Source of the DNA: Colius striatus
Lineage: Eukaryota > Chordata > Aves > Coliiformes > Coliidae
NCBI RefSeq assembly: GCF_028858725.1
Contig: NC_084759.1
Location: forward strand, 179,023,770 to 179,087,769
Direction: 5' to 3'
DNA: 64,000 nucleotides
Shown: positions 9,753 to 20,440 of the stretch, one piece after another
Layout: the number at the start of each line of letters is the position of its first letter
How positions within the stretch are numbered: the stretch's first letter is position 1
Notes under the pieces: generated by a model
Databases searched by the model: none
Told to the model about the DNA's origin: nothing
What the model saw: the letters and a program-made list of their open reading frames with translations, nothing else
Made by a program: the position numbers and the translations under genes

Positions 9753-12700
9753 GTAAGCTCGGGCGAGCGGCCTCGCGGGGCGCGGAGGTCACCCGGCGTT
9801 TCCTGCGGTCGTCTGAGCCGCCGGGGGAGGTTGGCGGCCTTCGTCGGCGAGAGGGGCTGGGGCCGCTCGGGTCGGCTGTGCTCGGTGCCACGCGGCGAGA
9901 AGGCGGCGGTGGAGGCACGCGCGGCCGCACGGCGAGACGGGGACGGGCCGGGCCGGAGCCGGGCGGCGCCGCCGCCGGCCTGATCGGAGCCGGCCTAGAA
10001 ACCGCCACCTCACGCCGTGTCCGCGCATGCGCCCGGCGGCGCGGGCGGCCCGGGGGGGCGGCGGGCGGCGGCCGTGCCTGGCGCCGCCGGCGACTTGCAG
10101 CGCCCCGTGGGCAGCGGCTGGCCCTGCCCGGCGCCGGCGGCCTCTGCCCGGACGCCGCTCCGGCGGACCCGAGGCAGCGGGAGGAGCCGGGCTGCCCCTG
10201 GGCTGCGTGGGCGCGTCCCTGACAGGGCCCTGGCCTTGCTGGGTCGGGGGGCGGCTGCTGCTGTCGCTCCGGTGTCTCGGGCTGCTGGTGAGGCACCACG
10301 TCGGCGTGTTGTGCTCGATAGGCTGCAGTATATTTAAAGAAAATCGTTTTAGCGCCCGAAAGGGTATTAGAAAATGAGTAGCCTTCGTAAGGACCCAGGA
10401 TGCGAGTAGCTGAAGTGCTGATGCATGTCAGAGTGGAGACTTTCTGGGTTGGTGAGAAATTTCAGGCAGCCGCAGTGAGTCTATGCACAGACTAAGTCTC
10501 TGGTGTCAAATGTTCAGGAAGTGACCAATTCACTAGGTCTTTGTGCAGACGCTTTTATTTTAGTTTGTGAAGGGCTGGCAGTCCTTGCCACTTCTCCCAT
10601 CAAACTTCCCTGCTTGGCATCACTAGAGGGAAGGAGGTGGCTGTGCCAGAGTTCTCAGCTTCCTGATTTCTTGATCTATGCGTCAGTCAACGTTTGTCCT
10701 TTTTAACTATAGGAAACATCAAGGCTTATGGTCAGTGATACAAATAGATGGCTTATAGCTAAGAGCTGCAAAACCTCTGAAGTGTGAATTTAACTTTACT
10801 ATAAGCCCTTGGACAGTGATCAACTCAAGGTTTATTCTGTCTAGAATAAACCCCAATTAACCCCAAATAAGTTTTTGGTGTCCAGAAGCCTGCCTGAAGC
10901 TGGCAAGCACTGTGCACTGTATTCTTAAATAATGTAGAATCAATTGTACCACAAAAGAATGGATTGAAGAGTAGAAATCTGAGTTCTGAAAATGACATTT
11001 AGGATCTATTGGAGAAATAACAGTGAAACTATTCTTTTTTTAATCCACTTTAGTAAGTGCAGATTAAGTGCTAACATAGGACAGCACATTAAGGGCTATG
11101 ATAGGACAGTGGGAGAAATTACAGTATTTTCAGGTCAAACTCCTACTCTTAATGCTGTAACAATAAGATACAGATGTGAAAAGTTGTAGACATAAGAATA
11201 ATAGTGCTTTCTTTAAAAAGATGGAAGTTACTGGATCAAGTAACTTCTTGATCCTGAGAGGGATTTTTTTTTCCTGTTGAAGCATTTGATATTCTGGCTT
11301 GTGTTTGCTGTTCAGTATTCAGGGTAGAACATTGCTGATGCTGCACCTGATATACTTAATCCCATAAATCCTTCACTCAACTGGGTACTGCATGTTTGCC
11401 TAAATGTGTAACTTATCCCAGCTTGAAGTCCCTCAAAGTTGTATGGCAGTATTTCTAGGTAGCCTATCCTAACATGTACGTTAATATAGAGCTGTTCTTA
11501 AAGCACAATCAGAGGAAATTGCATTAACTTGATTGTAGAAAGATCCTAAGTTTGGAGTTAGTATTCTGCCAATACATTGTAAACCAGGAGAGTTTTTTCT
11601 CATCATTCACAAATGATTTTCCAGAACAGAGCAGCTAAGTCTTCAGAACCAAGAGGTGAGAGGGAAAGATCTATCAGAGGCAAGAAATGTGCTTTCTGTG
11701 TCTGAGTCAGGGAGAGTGAATCTGTTGGGATGGTTAAATTGTATTTTTGCTGTTCAGATCTTCCTTTTGCATATGAAAATTGACCAAACTGTTGTATTAA
11801 TCTTTCCTTAAGGTGGTCAGCCCAGAAACGTGCAGCCTTTTAGCGATGAAGATGCTTCAATTGAAACTATGAGCCACTGCAGTGGCTTCAGTGATCCTGC
11901 TAGCTTCACTGAGGATGGTATATTCTTTCATTTATTTGTCTTTCTAAAAACATAAAACCTCAACTGACTTAAGAGTTTTAAGTACTAGTCTGTAAGTAGC
12001 GGTAGCACAATAATGACAGTCTTGTTAAACTCTGTATGACTGTTAATGTAGTGGCTCTTGTTTTGCTTGGTAAGAATATACTCTGGATTTTGTGAGCCTC
12101 TTGTGAAACTATTACATGTCTTTTTATTAGACATATATATAGTGCTGACTTTTGGAGACAGCAAGGATCTTGATGTGCATTGTAAGACATTAATTTTCAA
12201 AACACACGAGTTTGAGTTGGAGTAATCTTTGCCTGTGAACTAGATTTGGCCTCTGTCTCCACTACCATCTCTGCAACTTGGACTACTCAAATGTCATTTT
12301 GGTGGGAGGAGGGGACCTGAAAGCCTGCTTCAAGGGCATAAGGCAAGGAGCCTTCCCTGTGGATACTTGCTGCTCATAACTGAGCTGCTGTTGTGGAGGG
12401 ATCTGAAGAGGTGGCCAGTGGGACAAGCTGTGTAGTTCATGCTGCATCAGCAGGAAATTGGCAGCAGCCTGGCTCTGCAGCAGAAGGAGGTGGAGTGGGG
12501 TGAATGGAAATATGTTGCAGACAGGATTGGCTGATGGGTGTCAGTTGTAGCAAATTTATGTAAGACCTGATTAGCTCCCTCATTTATTCTTGACACATGT
12601 TAGAAGGAGGTGTAGAAACAGCACAGATGTATCAAGGAGTCAATTTTTGTAAAAGTATTCTAAGGGGCAGTTTGGTGTAGTAGGCTTAACACCATTCTGT

Positions 12701-15700
12701 TGCTGAATGATAGTTGTTGTCTGGTTGCTTTCTTATTAGCATAAAATCCATTTAGTGTTGGATACTACTGTGTCTGCTAGTAAAATGTTTATCAGTAGGA
12801 CTAAGTTATTTCCTCTGGATTAGGGCCTGAAGTTGATGAAGAAGCCACACAAGAAGACTTAGAATACAAATTGAAGGGATTTATTGATCTCACATTGGAT
12901 AAAAGGTATAGTATGCTTTGAAGAAAAATGTTCATAGTTTTCTGACTTTCTCTGCTAGAATAAGGGAGATAGGCATCAAATATTTTTTACATATTCACTG
13001 ACATTACAATTATTTCATGCTGGAGAAGACTTGCATTTCTTATAGACCTGAAAAGACCTTTCTTTCTCTACCAAATTCTTGGATAAGTAAAAGTCACGCT
13101 TTCTTTTCCTAATAGCATGGAGTAGTGACTTTCTAGTCTGATGGGCTACAGTGAACTATTATCTCCAACCCAAGTTTCTTCCTCCTTGAGGAAGGAGGCA
13201 GTTCATAGCATTTTGTACTTCACGGTACTGATGTGGGCACTACTTCAAAAAAACACAAACTACCATAAAAACAAAAGCCTGAGCATCAACTAATAATGTG
13301 CAGATTTCAAGAAGTCTTCCCTCTCTTTTCTAACAGCGCAAAGACAAGACAAGCAGCTCTTGAAAGTCTGAAAAGTGCTTTTTCTTCTAAAATACTGTAT
13401 GAATTTATCATGGAAAGGAGAATGACACTAACTGATAGCATTGAACGCTGCATAAAGAAAGGTAATTAGAGTACTTGCTATTACAAAGCAATAAGCCTGC
13501 AAAATAGCACATTGTTTAAAAGGAATTAAGAAGCTGTGAAGCTTCTCTGTAAAGTACTAGAGTGTTCAAATTAGTTATATTAACAGTTTTTTTTATTAAA
13601 GTGCTATATTTTAACTGACCTAGAAATTATCTTCTGTCTGTTGCTTTCTGAGTTTACACTTGCAAGTTTTTGGACTAATTATCTTTAAAGGAAGGAAACA
13701 ATGCAGAAGGTGATTACTCATCAGAGGGTGTTGCCTGTAGGTAAGAGCGAGGAGCAGTGTGCAGCTGCCGGGCTGGCGTGTCTGCTGTGCGTGCAGATGG
13801 GATCAGGAATTGAAAGCGAAGAGATTTTTAAGACCCTTGGTCCAGTTCTGAAGAAGGTCGTCTGTGATGGAACAGCCAGCGTCCAAGCCAGGCAGGCTGT
13901 AAGTTTAATGTGTTTATTTGCCAGACAGGGACAGAGGGCAGTTTCTGACCAGCTCACTATTGTGTAATCCAGAACTAAAGGTTACTCCACTAGCTTAAAC
14001 TCACACTGTTGACGTATGCTCTGAATGATACATAGCATTTCTCATTAGCTTACAGTTTCATCTTTAAAGTTGAACATCATTCTCTTCTTCAACCTGGGAA
14101 CTTCCTTAAAGAGTTATTATATCTGGTATTTTGTCAAGTGTCTTAACTCACTGTGCTGCAATTTCCTTACTGAGGTTCTAAGGGCTGATGTTGAAAATCT
14201 ACAGGAAAAAAAGTTTTCTCACTGACTAATGTATCCTGCCTATATTAATTTTAACTTCTTTAACATCAGAGGAATGTTAATTATGCAAATATGATACAGT
14301 TGCAGAGAGCAGGCATAGAAGTCCATCATGATACATTCATGCTATCAAGTGTTTTAAGTTTTTTGCCCAGTCATCTGTATGTCATAAGTATATTTGAAGT
14401 GTTGACTGAAGATGGTCTAAAGCTCTTGCCAGTAGGTGTTTTTAAACTTTAAGAGTTTTAACTAATACTCTCCAACTTGTAGCTGGACACTTGTATTTTA
14501 CTCAAACTGTGTCACAGTAGACACTGCCAACTGGGAGATGAAGTGGTATTAGTTCAAAAGCAGTTGTTCCCACAAATAAGTCATTAAAGCTTGTCTTGTT
14601 TAAGTGTGGTTTTGAGTCCTCTGAGGTTAGTGCCAACATCACTTAAAAAAATGGGCTCTTTTTCTTAACTCATAACAGGAGCCTGAGTATAATGGAGAGG
14701 ATAGAGAAGAGATGTGTAGGACCTCAGGGTAAAAGTTGGAAAGTGCTCTTGAAGTCCAGTGTGTTCATGTCACTTTATTGTAATAGTGGGCAGAGAGGGG
14801 AAAATATTTTCCACAGCTGTCAATAAATATCATATGTCCCTTACTGTTTATCAGCATAATTTCTGCTAGTGAATCCTCATGGGATTTTAAAAACTGACCT
14901 TTTTTCTTTTTCATCTAGTGTGCAACCTGCTTAGGGATTTGCTGTTTCATTGTCATTGATGACATTACGGTGAGGATCAATAATTTTTTCTAATATCAAC
15001 TGACTATGAAGATGTGTGGACCTTGGACCACTTACGTGATATTTCTTCTTCTGTTCAGGAACTGTATTCTACTATGGAATGCCTGGAAAACGTCTTCACA
15101 AAGGCCTATCCGCGAGACAGAGACACTAATGGTGTATCAAGTACTCATAATACTGTGCTTCACATCAGTGCTCTCTTAGCATGGACACTGCTGTTGACCA
15201 TTTGTCCAATGAATGAAGTGAAGAAGAAAATAGAAATGTGAGTATCTTTCTTGGAAAATCACATTTGTAATGACTGTTTTTATATACAGTGAAGTGGGGT
15301 CAACAAAATTTACCTCAATGAAATGTGGCTTACTCCTCAGGCACTTGCATAAACTTCCAAGCCTACTGTCTTGTGATGATCTCAGCATGAGAATAGCTGC
15401 TGGAGAAACACTCGCCCTTTTGTTTGAACTGGCACGCGAAACGGATGCTGTAAGTAGATGAAAATTTAGCTGCTGACATACATTGGGATGGTGGCAGGAT
15501 AAATGATTTCACCTGAGTTGCATAGCACCCCAAATGTCAACAAGTGGCAGGAAATTCGCTAGATTGTTCTTTGTAATGAGTCTGCTCCAATTCTAAGTGG
15601 TTATAGTAATGATTCACAGCAATTTAGCTTGTACTTCTACACTAATTTCCATATTGCAAAATAGGACCAATTTAACAACACACCTTAAACAGTACTGAAG

Positions 15701-18700
15701 AGCAACTGGAAACGTAGTGTTGGGTGGCTTAAAACTTGAATCCAACACTGGCTTTAAAAGAAAAATTAAGAAAAATCCCAGGAGAGATTCTAAGATGAAA
15801 CAATATTGTTTGCTATAGTGGGAATACTCATTAGACACTTAAGCAGACAAGTTCAGTGATTCACAACCTGCACAATTCTGTTCTTTTAGTTAAAAATCTC
15901 TTCTTCAGTAGGAACCATGTTGAATTTAAGGTACCTTGAGAAGAATAACTAGTCTTGCATGATGGTTTCACAGCATCCGTGACTATTCAGTTGGAGAGTT
16001 AAGTCGGTCAACTTAAGGGCACAGATACCAATTCAGTGACTTTTCTTGGGATTAGTTTTTGAGGTGGATTAGGTGCAGACTTTTTGCTATTAACTCATAT
16101 AGAGCTCAACTTGCCTTAACGTTCTTTAGTATGCCTTATTAGTTTATGAACTGTGTTCTTGAACGCACTGAAGGAAACGGTTGCCACTTATGCATGGCAC
16201 AGTTTAGGAGAGCTGCCTGACTGGCTCCTAGCTTAGTTAAGGTTCCTCTGCTTTGCCAGAACAGTGTCCAAAGTGAAAGGATAATGCCACTTGAGTCAGG
16301 ATACGTGACACGCTAACACTGCATAATCTGAAACAATATGTTGAAACTTTTGTGCAACTGGAAACATTACGGATTTGAATCTTGGCTGTGGAAGCCAAAT
16401 TTGAAAGACAGACAGCTGAACTTGATCCTGTATTTGGTAGGTAACTGAAATCTTCAAGACATTAACAAATGAGACAATATTCACTAAAAGCTGCTTCATT
16501 CCCTTGAGGAAATGTGCCTTTAATCATTAGACATGATTCTCTTAGGATCTTTACCAAGCAGTGCAGATGAAAAGTGCTTCATGTGTTTGATCAGTTTATT
16601 TCAAAAAGCACGCAGTAAATTCAGTATAGTTCGTTGAACGATGAAACATTCAGATTCAAAAAAACAAGAGAAACTTATTTTTACATAAATTTCCATACAG
16701 TCTTACAAATCCAGGTAAACTACTGCTGAACTAGTAAATGTAGGGGAGCAAATATTTCTTGATGAACAACTATGCGTTAGAGTTGACTTGAAGTGTTTTG
16801 TTAAGCACTTTTTTTACTGCTTTCTAGTTAAGACTAAATATTCTGTGCTGTCAGTTTTAACGGTGTCTCATGATCCATCTGCAGCAGCATGAATTCAGTG
16901 TTGATAACCTGAAAGTGCCCTCAGCTTGTCAAACCTGGCTGCCACTCTTGCCAGCAGATCAGTTAGGCAGTTTCAGTCACTTGGAATTATGGAGCAGAAC
17001 AGACGGATTGGTATATATACACAGTGATGGAGCTCTAGTGTTCCATGTGGCCCTCGTAATGAGCTGGGCTTGGATAAACTGAGTGCTGTGACCTCATTCT
17101 TACTGCTTAAACACTGCAAACAAAACCACAAGAAGTTAGTGCCATCTCTGTCTCTTTAAATAATAAGTAGCAGGTTGTAGGGGTCTGGTGCCTTGAATTT
17201 GGAGAGATCCATTTTCTTATTTGCTGGGAAAGGTCTTGAAGCCTGAAACTTTAGAGGGAAAAAAAACCAACCCAAACCACCCTAATTTTTTTTTTATTAG
17301 GATTTCTTTTATGAAGATATGGAACTTCTAACAGAGAAACTAAGAGCTCTGGCCACCGATGGAAACAAGCACCGAGCCAAAGTAGACAAAAGAAAGCAGC
17401 GATCTGTCTTCAGAGACGTTCTGCGAGCTGTTGAGGTGATTCTTGTGTCTCACTTTGAATATCTGGATTGTAACTATGTAGTGTACAATTTAATGAAAAT
17501 TATTTTATTATTAAATAGAATTTCCATTTCAATGGAAGCATCAGGAAGAAATTTTTAAAATGAGATTTCAAATTCCGATCACTTGCGCAAAATGGAACTG
17601 CTTTTTTAAGAATGTAAAACAAAGTAAAACTTCATTCATTTTGCTCCAAACTTAGTGTCCATAATGAAGAGTATGTTTTGCTTTAGAGGAGGCTAGACAC
17701 TGCACTGTAAATACTAAATTGCTTACACCATGAGCAGCCTTTTTCCATAGTGAGCTTTATAGGACATCAAATTTGTGTTAAGAATTCTGTGAAGAGGTTT
17801 ATTGTAAAATATCTATTGAACTGCTGTGTATAACAAGCAAAAAGCAACTTAGCAGTAAGGTACGCTTCCAACTGGCACTTCTGTCGGGGTCTGAAGTGTT
17901 TGTGTATGGGGAGAGCTGTTGTCATAATTGTGCTGCAGTCTTCTGTCTTTCCATATCCACATTAAGAGAACAATGCATAAGGCAAGACTCTCATAGTTGG
18001 GTTAGTGACATAACTTCTGAGTAAGGCAAATGTCAAATGGCCATCACTTTAATGGATACCTTGTACCTCTCAAACTGGATTTTTGACATGTCAGATAATT
18101 ACTTTTTACATTACTGTATGGTTAAGACCAACTAAATATTAGTTGACATTCAGAACAGTCAAACATCTCAGAAGCTAAGGAGAAGACTTTGAAGTGGTTT
18201 GAAGTCACCTTTGAGATCCTGCATGTAGATGCATTGAAGTCCCTTATTAGCACTTACTACATTGCTTTGTCACAAATGCAGCTCACCTTGCTTGAAAGGT
18301 GGGGACTAGATGAGGCTTACAAACTGACTAAAAGGTGACTCCTGCACCCAGAACGCTTTTTTCTTTCTGGAGATAAGTACCATTCTTAAAGTCATTTTAA
18401 AGATGAATGCAAAGTTCATTTTGAAGCTTAAATTAAAATTACATATGTTGTTTCCTTTAACTTTGGACAGGAGCGTGACTTTCCCACGGAGATGGTGAAG
18501 TTTGGACCTGAGCGCATGTACATTGACTGCTGGGTTAAAAAACAAACGTATGACACCTTCAAGGAGATTCTGGGGTCGGGGATGCAATATCACTTGCAGG
18601 TGAGCTGCTGTTTGATACATGCTTGGACTGTTGTTCCCTGTCTGGCTTTGTAGTAACTTGATCTGACCTACAAAATCACGAGTAGAACTTGGTGAAATGA

Positions 18701-20440
18701 CAGACTTTGCTTTAGAAGTGTTCACAGACAGCACTTACAGAATGAACTGCAGTGAGCTGGGACTGTCTGGATGAGCTGCCTCAGAATTGTAGCCTGGATG
18801 TGCCGAGTTAGCAATTAGAAGACTTGTCCAAGAAGTAGAGAGATTCAAGCTGAGTACCTTCTTAGCTTTGGGGTTTTTTCTGAGTCCTTATGCTCCATTT
18901 TAGCAGAGTGGTGTAGCCATCTGGCTGCTATAAAGTTGCATGCCACCACCCTTACTCTTCAAGCCTATGAAAAGGAATGCAAGGTTTTAGTCAAAAATAA
19001 GCAATGCAGCTTGCAGCCCAATTATGACAGCATTCCAAAACGTGGAGGATTAGTCTTTCTTAGTTCTATAAACTGCTAGTCATCTGTTCAGATCTGTAGC
19101 AAAGACAGGAACTCTGACTTAAGAGTATATGGTCCCCAATTGTTATGGCAAGTATGGGGTTAAAATCTTCAGTCTGGAGTCAGTTGTTTCTGTGTGAGAG
19201 ACCAGGCATGTGGCAGTGTTCAAATTTTTTTTCAAATGCTATTTTTACAGTCAGATATTTTCAAGTTGGTGTGCTGTGAGACTCTACAGATCTGCACCCA
19301 GCCTAATCTTGTGTAGAAATAACAGAAGAGTGTCTAATTTATAGGGACAAAATAATCAAGAGGAGGGGTGAGGGGACCGTCTCTGTCTTGTGTCAAAAGC
19401 GGGGCTTTAGTTCTTAGCCCTATTCTGATTAAAGGAAGAAGTGTTCCCTGGCGTCATTGCAAAAGTTTGTGTCAGATTGCTACTGTTTAGTACTGGAATA
19501 CTTGACATTTATCAATAGTCCTCTTTGGCCACTCAATCGGAAGAGGAAACTGATAATTTTGTTTGTTTCTTGTTTAGTCAAATGACTTTCTTCGGAATGT
19601 GTTTGAGCTTGGTCCACCAGTAATGCTAGATGCTGCAACTCTTAAAACAATGAAGATCCCCCGTTTTGAAAGGGTAGGTTATTACACCTTAATGTGTTTT
19701 CTTTCCATTGCACACTTCAGAAGCTGTGATCTTTAAACCTTTCAGTTCTGATGGTGCCCCATATTGTCCTGGAGGAATCGTGCATCTTGGAGCTCTAATT
19801 TTTAGACTTTCCATGGGGCATGTGTGTGCTGCTGCATTTCTCCTGGGGGCTCTGAAGGTTGACGTGGTTGCTGATAGGCACCAGATTCACACTCCATACG
19901 CGTGAAACTGGGACTCTTACAAGACCGTTAGGTTTTTGGGTCAGGACATATAGGGAACCACGGAAACTAAGTCTTCACAAAGAGAGTATCCTGAGCTCTC
20001 TGATGTGAAGTGACCACTCGGAGGATGGCTTTGTTCTGTTGGCTGTGAATGTACTCATCCCCTGTTCGGCAGCATGTGGAACAGTGCTACCAAGTTCAGT
20101 CCAGGGGGCAAGCTCCATCGGCTTTGTGTCTGTGGGATGTTGAAGACTGACCAGCTTTTCTTACTCAGGCCAATGTATCTGTGTAAAAATTATCAGCCTT
20201 AGGTGCAAAGATACTGCACTATACATTTCAGAAGGCCTCCCAGTTTACTTCAGAGGTCAAAAACATTTCCAGCTGTTTGTTATTAAGAGTTTTTCTAAAG
20301 GACATAAGCCTTTTGATCATCTATGATTAACTTTTCCTTTTCTTTTGTAGCATTTGTACAACTCTGCAGCATTCAAGGCTCGGACAAAGGCTAGAAGTAA
20401 ATGTCGTGATAAAAGAGCGGACGTGGGGGAATTTTTCTAG
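9707..20440 (+). CDS. IFRD1: IFRD1 (TIS7/PC4), interferon-related developmental regulator 1; twelve coding exons
   Basis: The joined coding exons are 9707-9752, 11813-11917, 12824-12905, 13337-13461, 13741-13898, 14919-14969, 15059-15237, 15341-15449, 17301-17435, 18471-18599, 19578-19673 and 20351-20440: 1305 nt, 434 residues plus stop. All introns are GT-AG and phases agree throughout. The product matches vertebrate IFRD1 along its length: a short basic N-terminus (MPKPKKR), an acidic conserved start (NVQPFSDEDASIETMSHCSG), the helical armadillo-like IFRD repeat region to about residue 330, and the IFRD_C domain (about 342-395, with MYIDCWVKK and the GMQYHLQS segment), ending KRADVGEFF. Human IFRD1 has 451 residues; the difference is mostly a missing Gly/Ala-rich stretch near the N-terminus. 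IFRD1 is a nuclear/cytoplasmic co-regulator (SIN3-HDAC partner) needed for muscle and epithelial regeneration; its paralogue IFRD2 binds and silences ribosomes. The start is fixed by homology and a good Kozak context (GCGACCATGC). Confidence 0.97.
9753..11812 (+). other. IFRD1: IFRD1 intron 1
   Basis: The first 570 bp belong to the CpG island and hold a perfect NRF1 palindrome (GCGCATGCGC, 10023-10032). The remainder is AT-rich without coding signal. A pair of overlapping, mutually exclusive inverted repeats lies at 11224-11254. Confidence 0.85.
11813..11917 (+). CDS. IFRD1: IFRD1 coding exon 2 (residues 16-50)
   Basis: Acceptor CCTTAAG|GTGG, donor GATG|GTATAT. It encodes GGQPRNVQPFSDEDASIETM and onward to SFTEDG, the acidic N-terminal block that is nearly invariant in vertebrate IFRD1. 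Confidence 0.96.
12824..12905 (+). CDS. IFRD1: IFRD1 coding exon 3 (residues 51-77)
   Basis: Acceptor GGATTAG|GGCC, donor AAAAG|GTATAG. It encodes PEVDEEATQEDLEYKLKGFI followed by DLTLDK, the start of the helical IFRD region. Confidence 0.96.
13337..13461 (+). CDS. IFRD1: IFRD1 coding exon 4 (residues 78-119)
   Basis: Acceptor TCTAACAG|CGCA, donor GAAAG|GTAATT. It encodes SAKTRQAALESLKSAFSSKI through ERRMTLTDSIERCIKK, matching the first solenoid helices. Confidence 0.96.
13741..13898 (+). CDS. IFRD1: IFRD1 coding exon 5 (residues 120-172)
   Basis: Acceptor GCCTGTAG|GTAAGAG, donor GGCT|GTAAGT. It encodes GKSEEQCAAAGLACLLCVQM through VQARQA. The exon's first bases are themselves a good 5' splice site (see findings). 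The open frame continues upstream to an ATG at 13701, but that part is intronic and unlike IFRD1. Confidence 0.96.
13899..14918 (+). other. IFRD1: IFRD1 intron 5
   Basis: About 1 kb of AT-rich sequence; I see no repeat or exon signal in it. Confidence 0.8.
14919..14969 (+). CDS. IFRD1: IFRD1 coding exon 6 (residues 173-189)
   Basis: A 51-nt phase 0-0 exon, acceptor TTCATCTAG|TGTG, donor ATTACG|GTGAGG. It encodes CATCLGICCFIVIDDIT, a cysteine-rich helix that is conserved. Being symmetrical, it could be skipped without a frameshift. Confidence 0.95.
15059..15237 (+). CDS. IFRD1: IFRD1 coding exon 7 (residues 190-248)
   Basis: Acceptor CTGTTCAG|GAAC, donor GAAAT|GTGAGT. It encodes ELYSTMECLENVFTKAY and on through HNTVLHISALLAWTLLLTIC to VKKKIE. 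It follows intron 6 of only 89 bp. Confidence 0.96.
15341..15449 (+). CDS. IFRD1: IFRD1 coding exon 8 (residues 249-285)
   Basis: Acceptor CTCCTCAG|GCAC, donor GATGCT|GTAAGT. It encodes MHLHKLPSLLSCDDLSMRIA and LALLFELARETDA. Confidence 0.96.
15450..17300 (+). other. IFRD1: IFRD1 intron 8
   Basis: About 1.85 kb with no recognisable exon or repeat. It ends in a long T-rich polypyrimidine tract before TTATTAG. Confidence 0.8.
17301..17435 (+). CDS. IFRD1: IFRD1 coding exon 9 (residues 286-330)
   Basis: Acceptor TTATTAG|GATT, donor TTGAG|GTGATT. It encodes DFFYEDMELLTEKLRALATD then KHRAKVDKRKQRSVFRDVLR, including a strongly basic, conserved segment that could serve as a nucleic-acid contact or nuclear-localisation patch (inference). 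Confidence 0.97.
17436..18470 (+). other. IFRD1: IFRD1 intron 9
   Basis: About 1 kb without exon or repeat signal. Confidence 0.8.
18471..18599 (+). CDS. IFRD1: IFRD1 coding exon 10 (residues 331-373)
   Basis: Acceptor TTGGACAG|GAGC, donor TTGCAG|GTGAGC. It encodes ERDFPTEMVKFGPERMYIDC and onward to GSGMQYHLQ, the first half of IFRD_C. Confidence 0.97.
18600..19577 (+). other. IFRD1: IFRD1 intron 10
   Basis: About 980 bp, no exon or repeat recognised. Confidence 0.8.
19578..19673 (+). CDS. IFRD1: IFRD1 coding exon 11 (residues 374-405)
   Basis: Acceptor TTGTTTAG|TCAA, donor GAAAGG|GTAGGT. It encodes SNDFLRNVFELGPPVMLDAA followed by TLKTMKIPRFER, the second half of IFRD_C. Confidence 0.97.
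19674..20350 (+). other. IFRD1: IFRD1 intron 11
   Basis: About 680 bp, no exon or repeat recognised. Confidence 0.8.
20351..20440 (+). CDS. IFRD1: IFRD1 coding exon 12 (residues 406-434 and stop)
   Basis: Acceptor TTTTGTAG|CATT. It encodes HLYNSAAFKARTKARSKCRD then KRADVGEFF and TAG at 20438-20440. The basic tail is the conserved C-terminus; in the paralogue IFRD2 the equivalent tail enters the ribosome. Confidence 0.97.
   Translation, partial: HLYNSAAFKARTKARSKCRDKRADVGEFF

Larger units (their letters stand above)
8740..10320. promoter_or_regulatory. IFRD1: CpG island over the IFRD1 promoter, exon 1 and start of intron 1
   Basis: Base composition switches abruptly from AT-rich to very GC- and CpG-rich at about 8740 and returns to background near 10320. 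The island covers the core promoter, the 5' leader, coding exon 1 and about 570 bp of intron 1. It extends roughly 690 bp upstream of the predicted start site, which leaves room for divergent transcription. It contains a CACGTG E-box (8842-8847), a perfect palindromic NRF1 site (10023-10032) and G-runs near 10043-10065. Long open frames on both strands here are GC-rich artefacts. Confidence 0.92.

Noticed and set aside
9535-10299. 254-codon minus-strand open frame over IFRD1 exon 1
   Set aside because: Antisense shadow of the GC-rich leader and intron; low-complexity Pro/Arg composition without domain features.
13701-13740. In-frame ATG upstream of IFRD1 exon 5 as an alternative start
   Set aside because: This segment contains the polypyrimidine tract and acceptor; its residues do not match IFRD1 of other vertebrates.
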